13,607 nucleotides of DNA from Zelonia costaricensis (Eukaryota > Euglenozoa > Kinetoplastea > Trypanosomatida > Trypanosomatidae): contig JASAOO010002918.1 of assembly GCA_030849075.1 (NCBI GenBank), positions 1-13,607 of the forward strand, in the 5' to 3' direction. The first letter of the stretch is position 1, and every line of letters starts with the position of its first letter. Positions 6,850-13,548 of the stretch are shown piece by piece. The translations under genes and the position numbers were made by a program. The notes beneath the pieces were generated by a model. That model did not search any database and was not told the origin of the DNA. It saw only the letters and a list, made by a program, of their open reading frames with translations.

Positions 6850-7065
6850 CCGCCCACCCTTCTCTTTGTGCGCTTGTTTTTTTTTTTCTCTGCCAATCCC
6901 ACACGTTGACCTCAAACGCACGTCTACCTTTTTTTGGTGCCCGCATCATCGCCAGTTCCCCATACGTCGCCTCCTTCTTCTCGCCACTGTTATATCCTCT
7001 CTGATGAGCTGAGATCAGGTTCTCTGTTGCCTTGTTCCTTCACTTCGTGAGTGGTGTAGCCTCTA

Positions 7066-7113
7066 CCCCCCCTCCCTCCCTCCCTCCCTCCCTCCCCTCC
7101 CTCTCCTCCACAG
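7066..7113 (+). promoter_or_regulatory. 44-base pyrimidine tract and ACAG: strongest trans-splice acceptor candidate
   Basis: An unbroken C/T tract made largely of CCCT repeats spans 7066-7109 and is followed immediately by ACAG, with AG at 7112-7113. This is the longest pure pyrimidine tract I found with an AG at its end. The first ATG downstream (7420) opens only a short frame; the candidate frame at 7507-8046 lies further on. The complementary strand is G-rich (GGGA repeats) and could form a quadruplex. Confidence 0.5.
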
Positions 7114-7219
7114 CACGCCCATTGCACCTTTTTGTTTTGGTCCTCTTCTCTCTCCTTTCTTCCCCGACTTGCCGCGACAAGGTTTGTGCCAGTCCATTGC
7201 CGAACTCGCGCACGACTTT

Positions 7220-7262
7220 CTTCTCTCACCGCGGTACAGTAAACTGCCGCGAGGGAGAGGAG
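7220..7262 (+). other. 43-nt three-part hairpin
   Basis: An outer stem of 8 pairs (7220-7227 with 7255-7262, one wobble) is followed by a small internal loop. A 5-bp stem CGCGG/CCGCG (7230-7234, 7247-7251) and a TA bulge lead to CAG/CTG closing a TAAA loop (7240-7243). Sixteen pairs form in 43 bases. No family is assigned. Confidence 0.55.
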
Positions 7263-7478
7263 CGCAGGCCGCCCCCCCCCCTCTGAAACCTGCACGAGCG
7301 CCCCCACGCAGACACACTCGAGCAAACCCGTAAAGTCTCCACCCTCTGCACTGTTTCCCTCTCGTGTTGACGTGGGTCCTTTTTCGGCCTTTTCTTCTTC
7401 CTCTTGAACGCCACAGTGGATGCTCGCATACCCATCATGTGACTAGCACGCTCTTGTTTTCTGGCTCATATGTATGTG

Positions 7479-7493
7479 CACACACACGCACAC
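7479..7493. repeat. CA microsatellite, one interruption
   Basis: A CA array with one GC step. It gives the Thr-His start of the overlapping frame at 7474, which is why I prefer the next ATG at 7507 for the candidate ORF. Confidence 0.85.
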
Positions 7494-7506
7494 GAACGGA
7501 GGTGAT

Positions 7507-8046
7507 ATGAAGACTGCCAAGTGCGCAGCGCACGTCTCTGAAGAGAAGAAGATCGGTGGAAAGCGGCAACGAAAAAAAAAGGGAGTTGCGCGACATGGTG
7601 GGTGCCATGTGGAAGTGAGCGGCCCTGCCTCTGTCTTTCACACGTTGCGCACCGACGACTTTTTTCTTCCCTTCTTTTTGCGGCTGTGTTTGCGTTTGGG
7701 CTTGCAGGCGTGCGCTTTGTCTTCGCGACGGTACGCCATCCAGGAGGCGGAAAAAGGGAACTGTGAGCGATGCCTGCACTGCTGCGTCCGTGGTTCACCT
7801 TCCTGCCCTTGCTGGACGCGGCGCACACGCCTTCTTCTTGCTCGCACAGGTTCCATTCAAGACGACGACGACTTTGCACCCCTGCCCACTCCGCTGCTTC
7901 TCTCTTTCTTGTTCTTGCTTCTCAAGAGAGTGGGCGGGGTGTGCACAGGCTTCAGCTGCGGCTTCTCCTTCGCCGGCTGCTCTTTTTTTCCCGACCTCTC
8001 GTCGCGCATGTGCCTGCAAACTTGCGACAGACTCGAGGAGGGATGA
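7507..8046 (+). CDS. Possible hypothetical protein, 179 codons (weak)
   Basis: I do not recognise this protein. The first 45 or so residues are more balanced than other frames here, starting MKTAKCAAHVSEEKK and followed by a very basic Lys/Arg patch (IGGKRQRKKKG). A hydrophobic patch lies near residues 52-65, a Cys-rich stretch (CERCLHCC) near 92-99, an acidic DDDDF, and a Leu/Phe-rich possible membrane segment near 140-152. An in-frame start at 7474 would only add a Thr-His run from a CA repeat. Against coding: the A9 run inside the frame, no known domain, mixed third-base use, and low stop density in the surrounding DNA, which makes such a frame likely by chance. Confidence 0.13.
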   Translation: MKTAKCAAHVSEEKKIGGKRQRKKKGVARHGGCHVEVSGPASVFHTLRTDDFFLPFFLRLCLRLGLQACALSSRRYAIQEAEKGNCERCLHCCVRGSPSCPCWTRRTRLLLARTGSIQDDDDFAPLPTPLLLSFLFLLLKRVGGVCTGFSCGFSFAGCSFFPDLSSRMCLQTCDRLEEG

Positions 8047-8073
8047 CATCGTGCCACGTCGCGCATGTGCCTG
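8000..8073 (+). repeat. 17-bp direct repeat, 57-bp period
   Basis: CGTCGCGCATGTGCCTG occurs exactly at 8000-8016 and again at 8057-8073. The 57-base spacing is a multiple of three, so one + frame reads the same RRACAC peptide twice. A 17-base exact repeat of this complexity is unlikely by chance in 13.6 kb. Confidence 0.85.
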
Positions 8074-8269
8074 TTTTGCTTCCCCCCCCTTTCCCCCCCT
8101 CTCTCTCTGCATTCTTCTCCGCGCTGGGCCTCTGTGTGCCTTTGTTGTGTTCATCTCACACGCTTCACGCTCAGCGCGCTGTTGCGCACGCTGTAAAGGT
8201 GGAACCCTTACCCTTCTATGCGGGCCTATTCGGCCCACTCCGAGTGCCCCACACCCTGTCCCTGCCGAA
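8047..8269 (+). other. Pyrimidine-rich spacer
   Basis: C/T-rich sequence with CTCTCTCTCT near 8100. No feature is recognised beyond the second copy of the 17-bp repeat. Confidence 0.5.
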
Positions 8270-8686
8270 ATGCTCGTCCTGACGCGAGAGACGTGCGTTT
8301 GCGGAGAGTGCAAGAACAACAACAACGAAAAAGAAAGGCGCGGGAGCTCGAGAGAATCAGCGCCGGCTGGGTTGGTTCCTTTTCGAGTTTATCACCCCTG
8401 CCTCCGTCGGGGACGTCGCACCGGTGTAGTACCGAGTCACTCCCCTCCCTGTGCCCTTTGTTTTCTACCGCACGGCTTCTGCTCCCGTTCGCCCACCACC
8501 TCTGTTTCTCTCCTTTTCTTCACTTGTCCTCACCCACTCATCCGTTGCGGCCCAATCGACATTGCCACGCTGTCTGCGCTGCCTCTTTTCCCCGGCTCAA
8601 CGCTCCCCACTTCTCGCCGCCTTCCTTTTTTTTGTTGCCGTTGGGTTTGGTTTATGGACAGGACTACTATTGATGGGCTCATTTGA
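8270..8686 (+). CDS. Possible hypothetical protein, 138 codons (weak)
   Basis: Unrecognised. This is the last part of a longer open frame that begins at 7763; I take the ATG at 8270 as a plausible internal start. The first residues read MLVLTRETCVCGECKNNNN, with two CxxC-like pairs of Cys, but nothing further supports a metal site. The rest is Pro/Ser/Arg/Phe-rich and looks like translated noncoding DNA. The AAC repeat near 8311-8325 encodes the Asn run in this frame. Most likely not a gene. Confidence 0.08.
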   Translation: MLVLTRETCVCGECKNNNNEKERRGSSRESAPAGLVPFRVYHPCLRRGRRTGVVPSHSPPCALCFLPHGFCSRSPTTSVSLLFFTCPHPLIRCGPIDIATLSALPLFPGSTLPTSRRLPFFCCRWVWFMDRTTIDGLI

Positions 8687-8834
8687 ACCTTCCTGCGCCA
8701 TCTCGTTCCTGTACCTCTTCTTCATCTATCGGGTGCACAGCACCAACGATGTTGGGGCTCGTCCACCGCAACACGCACCTCCTCATCCGCGCCACTACGC
8801 GGTTCCTCTTTGTCTTGTCACGTCTCTCTGGCCG

Positions 8835-8853
8835 TTCTTTTTTTTTTTTCCAG
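8835..8853 (+). promoter_or_regulatory. T12 tract and CCAG: candidate trans-splice acceptor
   Basis: TTC-T12-CC then AG at 8852-8853, a canonical polypyrimidine-AG. The first downstream ATG (8877) opens a frame of 11 codons that ends in the GT tract, so no protein can be assigned to it. Confidence 0.45.
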
Positions 8854-8907
8854 ATTCACTCATCATATCTCCTACTATGCTAAGGTGCCTGCGCATCTGT
8901 GAGTTTG

Positions 8908-8945
8908 TGTGAGTGTGTGTCTGCGTGTTTGCGTTTGTCTGTGTG
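8908..8945 (+). repeat. Degenerate GT-rich tract
   Basis: Imperfect GT units with TTT and CT interruptions, about 38 bases. Confidence 0.75.
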
Positions 8946-9098
8946 GGACTGCACATGAAGCGAGGATGAGGCCGGTGAAGGAGGCGGGGAAGGCAACGGC
9001 GTCGCGTGGAGGAGGGGTGCCGGTGAGCGTGGGCAGCGAAAGTGGCGCTTGTCACACACGGCGGTGCGGATGAAAGTGCACGAAGGAGCACGCATCAG

Positions 9099-9155
9099 GT
9101 GGGGGACAGGGTGGGGGGGGGTGGGGAGGAGGGCGTGGGAGATGGAGGTGGGGGT
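9099..9155 (+). other. G-quadruplex-type G-rich cluster
   Basis: G-tracts include five G near 9101, G9 at 9113-9121, GGGG at 9123-9126, GGG, and GGGGG near 9149, with spacers of a few bases. Several overlapping quadruplex patterns are possible on the + strand. Confidence 0.7.
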
Positions 9156-9180
9156 GGTGCAGATGGGAGTACAGGCCACG

Positions 9181-9775
9181 TCCGCTGCACCTCGTCCCCT
9201 CTTTTTTCTCTCCCTCTTTCATGCGTTCCAGTTACCAGTTGTGTCTCCCATCTCCCTCGCTCCCCCGTGCTCGCCTGCTTCTCTTTTCTTTTGTCACCCA
9301 GTTCCGTTTCTTTCTGGTGCGCTGCCGCCTTTGTGGTTTGTTTGTTTTTTTCCTGCTTCCCCGCTGTCCCTCACTGCATCACGCCTCATGCAGCGACCTG
9401 GCTGGCGGAGCGGCGTGTGGCCGCATCTCTCTCTCCCCTGTTGAGCTGCGTGCGGTCCGCACTGCCCGCCAACCTCGTTCTGCGGATGGGGCGCTAAGAG
9501 GGAAAGGAAAAGCTGCAGAAAGAACTGAGCGGGTGTTTCTGTTTTCTCGACGTGGGGGACTGTCAGCCGCCCCCCCTCCCACCTCTACGCCCGCTTTCAT
9601 AGCAAACTGCCTCACCCACTCGCCCTCCCCCCAAAAAAAATGAAGAACTCCTCTTCATTGTCGTCTTCTGTGGTGAATAGGCGTGTGGAAGGGTACGCTG
9701 GCACTCGGTCGGTGCGCTGCTACCGCCTCCAGTGTTGCCGCTCTTCCTCTCCATATCGCGCGACTTGCATCACGG
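9181..9775 (+). other. Gene-free pyrimidine-rich segment
   Basis: C/T-rich with a pyrimidine stretch followed by CCAG at 9228-9231, possibly a splice acceptor although the tract is broken. Frames at 9042-9497, 9049-9444 and 9221-9643 overlap in all three phases and match nothing. An A8 run precedes an ATG at 9640 that opens a 90-codon Ser/Arg/Lys-rich frame without a domain. Confidence 0.55.
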
Positions 9776-9822
9776 ACAACATCAACAAAACCAAACAAAG
9801 ACAAAAAATAAAAAAAGAAAAA
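9776..9822. repeat. A-rich tract
   Basis: About 47 bases on the + strand consisting mostly of A, with scattered C and G (AACAAAACC, AAATAAAAAAAG). It could be an old retroposon tail or an A-rich UTR element; the sequence alone does not decide. Confidence 0.7.
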
Positions 9823-9854
9823 TCGCCGCTGCGTGTGCGCTCAAGTGTGCCTAT

Positions 9855-9880
9855 TTCTCTCTCTCTCTGTGTGTGTGTGT
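9855..9880 (+). repeat. Compound (CT)7(GT)6 microsatellite
   Basis: CT units at 9855-9868 pass directly into GT units at 9869-9880. Confidence 0.9.
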
Positions 9881-10105
9881 TTGGTTTGATCGCTTTGTCC
9901 AATTCTCGTTGAGGTTGTCCCTTTTTTTTTGTGGAGTGTATCTGTCTTTTCCTTTACTGTGTCTGCTCGTTGTACTGCGACGTTGCCGTGTGCCCGTGTC
10001 GCGCGTGCGCCACGCCGGAACGCGCGAGACACGGAGGGGCCACCCCGCCGTGCCTCGGCGCGCCTCTCCTTCTCCAGCCTCCCGCTCCCCCCGCCACCTT
10101 CTGCG

Positions 10106-10231
10106 ATGGCAGCCCCCGCACCGCTGCGCGTGATGCTGCGGCGTCGTGCTGTGGCGTTGCTTCCGCTGCTGGGACGAGAGAGAGAGAGAGCTGCAGCGTG
10201 CATGTCCACGACCCGCGGCGCGTTGCTGTAA
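10106..10231 (+). CDS. Possible 41-residue protein with mitochondrial-presequence-like N-terminus (weak)
   Basis: No family recognised. From the ATG at 10106 the peptide starts MAAPAPLRVMLRRRAVALLP, rich in Ala, Leu and Arg with no acidic residue, the pattern of a mitochondrial targeting sequence. The first 22 codons strongly prefer G or C at the third base, as Leishmania genes do. A (GA)n run at about 10177-10190 follows, then the frame ends at TAA 10229-10231. The same frame is open again for about 50 codons after the TAA, to 10391, in sequence that is also fairly balanced. It may be a chance frame, a small mitochondrial protein, or the remnant of a broken gene. The frame is open upstream to 9929, but that part is Arg/Pro/Ser-rich. 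Confidence 0.2.
   Translation: MAAPAPLRVMLRRRAVALLPLLGRERERAAACMSTTRGALL
10177..10190. repeat. (GA)n microsatellite
   Basis: Six or so GA units inside the candidate small ORF. It is the only clear GA array on the + strand, and a site where a frameshift could arise by slippage. Confidence 0.8.
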
Positions 10232-11068
10232 GAAAAGAAAATGCACGTGCGCAGCGCTCCTCACACTCGTTTGTTTCACGCCAGGTGCCAGCCTTCTCTC
10301 GAAGGTTGCAGTGTCCAGGCACCGCGCTCGGTGGGATGGGACAAGAGTCGTGACTCGAGAAGAAGAGCAACAGAAGAGAAGATGTTTTGAAAGCAGGGAA
10401 AGGCATACCAACACTCGTGAGCGCACGACGTAGCTACACGCTTGCGTCCATGATCGCTCTATCACGCTGACGTTGCAGGCAAAGGTTTGGCTGTGCCGCG
10501 CCACTTCGTGCCTCTTCCCCTCAATGAGGAAGCTCACTGGACACACAGTGGTCGCAGGGCACTTGCTTGACGCTGCGGCAGCTCGAAGCGAAAAAAAAAG
10601 GAACGGAATGCACGCGAAGACGTTGCAGAAGCCTTTTTTTTTGGGGGTCGTACCTGCGTATGTGTGGTTCCTCACGTGAGCAGCACAATCGAAAGAAAGC
10701 GCACCTTCGCAGTGACCTCTTCCCCCATGCGTCTCACACTGCCTTCCATCACCCGCTCTTGCCCATCTCATCGTCTCTGTCACACACAAACTCATTTGCT
10801 TCTGCTCGCACACACTTTCCACATTCAAACGTGACTTGCATCTCGTCACGCAACGTCGCCACCATTGCCTCCGCCCTGTCCAGCTCTGCCCCCTTTTTTC
10901 TTGTTCGCTCCTCACCAGAACCTCCCCGTCTTCGGCCTCCACCTCGCCTCCTTAACCTGCCATCCCACCCCCTCCTTCCCCCCTCCTCCTCCTCTCCCTC
11001 CTGTATTCCTCCCTTGCTCACCCATCAGCTCCACCCCCCGTCCCATCGCGTCTCAGGCCATTGCGCTG
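10232..11068. other. Gene-free mixed then pyrimidine-rich segment
   Basis: Bases 10232-10680 are mixed with purine patches (10340-10440) and an A9 run (10591-10599). From 10680 the + strand is C/T-rich with C-runs. The 363-codon minus frame 9851-10942 covers this region; its C-terminal half is Arg/His/Thr-rich microsatellite-derived sequence and it matches no family. I treat it as noncoding. Confidence 0.5.
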
Positions 11069-11218
11069 TATAAAAGCTTGCTCAAGCGAAGAAAGGAGGC
11101 TAAAGAAAAGAGCCTCAGTTGTAGCCACAACGGCAAATTTAGAAAAAAAGGGGAGAAGAAGGTGAAGTGCACAGACGAAGCCAGAGAGAGAGAACAAAAA
11201 ACAGAGTTCACACGCGGA
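11069..11218. other. Purine/A-rich island
   Basis: The + strand switches abruptly from pyrimidine-rich to purine-rich (AAGAAAGGAGG, A7G4, GAGAGAGAGA) for about 150 bases, then back. No RNA gene is recognised. Confidence 0.5.
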
Positions 11219-11392
11219 CACGTGTCGGTTCTCTGCATTTGCCTCCGCGTGACCGGCATCCGATCCGCCTGTGCCGAGTTTCCCTTTTTTTCTTTACTTG
11301 CCTTCTGCTGGTGTGTCTCTGTGATGGGTATTCGCAAACCCTTTCCTTCCCTCCCCCACCTTCCTTTCTGTGTGTGTCTCGCTCTCTCTCTT

Positions 11393-11426
11393 GAGTGACT
11401 GAGTGACTGAGCGTGGTGACTGTCAC
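11393..11426 (+). repeat. TGAC-motif cluster with palindrome
   Basis: Two direct copies of GAGTGACT plus a partial third (11393-11411) are followed by GTGAC-T-GTCAC, a near-perfect palindrome, at 11416-11426. TGAC occurs three times on + and once on - in 34 bases. Binding-site-like in form; function unknown. Confidence 0.6.
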
Positions 11427-11687
11427 AAGAGTGCCACGTCGCACTGACGCTTGTTCTTCTTCACCCGTCTCTCCCGCTCTCTCTCGCTCTCACCCCCCTT
11501 CTTCTCCACCGGTTCCTCCGCTCCCTTCGCAACACGCCACGCTTGGTACAACCCCACCCCCTCCCTCGCCTCCAACAGGCCCGAGCCCTGGAGCGCCCCT
11601 CCACGTCTCGTCGCGCCGTCCTCACCTCGAGCCTTCACCCCCACTTGTCCACTATCTTGCGCAGTACGGCACCAGGGCTACCTCGTC

Positions 11688-11716
11688 GTGTGTGTATGTG
11701 TGTGTGTGTGTGTGTA
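11688..11716 (+). repeat. GT microsatellite, one TA interruption
   Basis: About 14 GT units followed by TATCTTG and T/C-rich sequence. Confidence 0.9.
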
Positions 11717-11871
11717 TCTTGTTTTTCTCCCTTGTCTCGTGATCTACTTTGCATTTGTTGGCTTCGCTTCTCGCACTTCCACAGCTGCACTGCACTGACC
11801 CTCCCTGCTCTGCCCTGCCACTCACTCGACCCCTCCTGCCAGCTCCCTCTCACACACGCTGACCCGACTCG

Positions 11872-11880
11872 CACACACAC
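11872..11880. repeat. Short CA array
   Basis: Four to five CA units, downstream of and complementary to the GT array at 11688-11716. Confidence 0.7.
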
Positions 11881-11927
11881 GCGTTCGTGCCTCCCCCTTC
11901 ACCTCCGTTGTGCGTGTCCTCTGTCCC

Positions 11928-11939
11928 TTTTTTTTTTTT
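11928..11939 (+). repeat. T12 homopolymer
   Basis: T12 preceded by CTGTCCC and followed by CGAG. The AG four bases after the run is a possible but non-canonical acceptor. Confidence 0.95.
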
Positions 11940-12139
11940 CGAGTCTGTGGGCGCGTTGTTCACCGGTGCGTGTCTGCTACGCAACTCTGCCATTCTCGTC
12001 CTTCCTCTGTTCTTTCCTGTCCCATATTTTCGTGCCTTGCTGATCAGCCCTCTACTGTCTCCCTCGCTGCCTTCTCTTGGTCTGCCTTTTGCTGCATCTC
12101 GTGCTCTCCTACTCTAGCAAGACACCCCTCCCCGCGTAC

Positions 12140-12157
12140 GTGTGTGTGTGTGTGTGT
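12140..12157 (+). repeat. (GT)9 microsatellite
   Basis: A perfect GT array followed by TTCCTTTGTCTC. Confidence 0.95.
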
Positions 12158-12840
12158 TTCCTTTGTCTCGTTCATCAGGCTTGTGCTCTGTCTTTCGCCT
12201 CTGCTCGCTTGAACGCGCAGTTTACGTGGCCGAGCGCCGACGACAACACGGCGTGGTGCTCCACAACCCTCCGCTGCGTTCCGCCTTTCCTCCTATTCAC
12301 CACTCCCTCCCCCCTCGGGTCCTTCACTCCCGCCCTCTTGCTTTCACCGCATCGCTGTCTGCCGGCACGAATCAAAAGGCGATCTGAACAACGACCGACC
12401 GACACCCCCACCCCCCTCTCCTGTCCACCCCCCCGTCGTCCTCACCTCTCTCGCGTGGTGCCTCGTCCGTCTGCCCTTCTCCGCGCGACTTTGTGCCGAG
12501 CGTGCTTTGGCTTTGCACCCCCCCGCCCCACCGTCTCGTACCCCTCTTACACAATCGTGCCCTTTCCGTGTGTGTGTCTGCTCGTCCACCACCGTGTGTC
12601 TTGTGCACACCCTTCTTTCGCCTTGTGTCTTCACGCTCCACTCCCCCCACACCCGTGTCCTTGCTTCGACTTCGCCCCTTCACCCAGTCTCGCGATCCAG
12701 GTACTTTCTCACACTTCCGTCACGACCTTGTCTCTTCCTCTCTGCCCCGCACTTTCTCCTTCGTCGCCTTCCTGTGCGTGCGTCCCGTCGTGCTGCCGCC
12801 CTGCTCCCCTTGTCCCCCTCTCCTACGACAATCTTCCTTG

Positions 12841-12860
12841 CCCCTTTCTTTCTCTGTCAG
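12841..12860 (+). promoter_or_regulatory. 15-base pyrimidine tract and GTCAG: candidate trans-splice acceptor
   Basis: C/T from 12841 to 12855, then GTCAG with AG at 12859-12860. Confidence 0.4.
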
Positions 12861-12906
12861 TGCTGCCTCCTTTTCTTAAGAGTTGGCCCACCACCTGTTC
12901 CTCATT

Positions 12907-12919
12907 CCCCCCCCCCCCC
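12907..12919. repeat. C13 homopolymer
   Basis: The longest C-run in the window, extended by GCCGCCC. Its complement is a G13 run. Confidence 0.95.
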
Positions 12920-13149
12920 GCCGCCCGTCCTCCCCCCAGTACCCGTCCCTCAACCTTTTCTTTCCCCCCACTTTGGGCCGCCTTGCCTCAGAGACAGCCG
13001 TTCAGGTTGCTGTTCAACGCGCACCAAGCCGCTCTGGTGGCACACGAAGGAGAAAACAGAGAAGGAGAAGAGCGATCGCCGCACACCCTCGCCCAGGCAC
13101 CTCGCGCCGTGCGGCTCACATTCGCGTTTGTCTTGCAGCAGCCTTTTTT

Positions 13150-13173
13150 CGCCCCACCCCCTTTCCCCTGCAG
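13150..13173 (+). promoter_or_regulatory. Pyrimidine tract and TGCAG: candidate trans-splice acceptor
   Basis: A C/T-rich tract with a single A, then CTTTCCCCTGCAG with AG at 13172-13173. The next 47 bases remain C/T-rich before the A11 run. Confidence 0.35.
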
Positions 13174-13209
13174 GCGTTCCTCGCACGCGTTTCTTATTTC
13201 TTCTCCATT

Positions 13210-13220
13210 AAAAAAAAAAA
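13210..13220. repeat. A11 homopolymer opening a purine island
   Basis: A11 followed by about 55 bases rich in A and G, to about 13270. Confidence 0.95.
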
Positions 13221-13326
13221 CGAAGAGAAAAAGCCAAAGAAGAAGACGGGGGCAAAGGAAAGGGAAGGATACCTCCAACAGCGCGTCTTTGGGAATACAA
13301 ACTCAGGACTACTTGCCTGTGGGTTT

Positions 13327-13350
13327 GTGCGTGTGCGTGTGTGTGTGTGT
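13327..13350 (+). repeat. GT microsatellite, two interruptions
   Basis: GT units broken twice by GC; the last GT array before the right edge. Confidence 0.9.
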
Positions 13351-13374
13351 CTGTGACTGTACACGTGACCAATA

Positions 13375-13397
13375 CTCTCTCTCTCTCATCCTCTCAG
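13375..13397 (+). promoter_or_regulatory. CT-repeat pyrimidine tract and CAG: candidate trans-splice acceptor
   Basis: (CT)n with a single A at 13388, ending in CTCTCAG with AG at 13396-13397. Confidence 0.4.
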
Positions 13398-13524
13398 GCA
13401 TTAGACGCTCCCAGCCTCATCACACGTGCGGCCCAAGCTGCTGCTCCGACCTCGCACGGACACACGCACGCACCGTCTCCCTCTCTTGCTCTTTCTCGAC
13501 TGTTATTATTATTTCCGTATTTGC

Positions 13525-13548
13525 CACTTCCTCTCCGTGTTGCTGCAG
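13525..13548 (+). promoter_or_regulatory. Pyrimidine tract and TGCAG near the right edge: candidate trans-splice acceptor
   Basis: CACTTCCTCTCCGTGTTGCTGCAG with AG at 13547-13548, followed by a purine-rich stretch to the edge of the window. A pyrimidine-to-purine switch at a CAG is what one expects at the start of a mature mRNA, so this may serve a gene to the right. Confidence 0.4.

Larger units (their letters stand above)
5873..7065 (+). other. Gene-free segment with hairpins, G-runs and GT arrays
   Basis: No gene is recognised. The largest + frame (5936-6757) is Ser/Pro/Leu/Phe/Cys-rich with Cys-Val stretches, and the overlapping minus frame (5920-6537) is its Arg/Gly/His-rich mirror. The segment carries a 15-base GC hairpin, a G10 run, a 14-bp palindrome, the GT/CA hairpin, T12 (6686-6697), G14 (6831-6844) and T11 (6877-6887). 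Confidence 0.6.
7114..7506 (+). other. Gene-free spacer or possible leader between acceptor and candidate ORF
   Basis: Pyrimidine-rich with a stable hairpin at 7220-7262 and a C10 run at 7272-7281. The first ATG at 7420 starts an eight-codon frame. If the acceptor at 7113 is used, this would be a long structured 5' UTR with short upstream frames; otherwise it is spacer. Confidence 0.35.
8687..9180. other. Gene-free segment: splice-type signal, GT tract, then purine/G-rich island
   Basis: No gene. A T12-CCAG signal (8838-8853) is followed by degenerate GT sequence (8908-8945). The 240 bases 8941-9180 are the most purine-rich of the window on the + strand, 173 of 240 by hand count, ending in a G-rich cluster. 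The composition contrasts sharply with the pyrimidine-rich DNA on both sides. Confidence 0.6.

Noticed and set aside
7001..7018. CTGATGAG resembles a hammerhead ribozyme core
   Set aside because: No GAAA element follows at the required place and the surrounding bases do not form the three stems. It is only a 5-bp CTGAT/ATCAG hairpin.
8680..8700. Minus strand GGTTCAAAT resembles a tRNA T-loop
   Set aside because: The flanking bases do not form a T-stem and no acceptor stem or D-arm is found.
10228..10233. GTAAGA at the end of the small ORF could be an intron 5' splice site
   Set aside because: Cis-introns are extremely rare in Leishmania, the exon side (GCT) does not fit the consensus, and joining to downstream CAGs gives no recognisable protein.
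9851..10942. 363-codon minus-strand open frame
   Set aside because: No family match. It runs through CT/GT microsatellites read as Thr-His and Glu-Arg runs, lies opposite to the likely transcription direction, and overlaps other frames.
11069..11075. TATAAAA resembling a TATA box
   Set aside because: Trypanosomatid protein genes do not use ordinary TATA-box promoters, and no gene lies at the right distance. A 7-base match is expected by chance.
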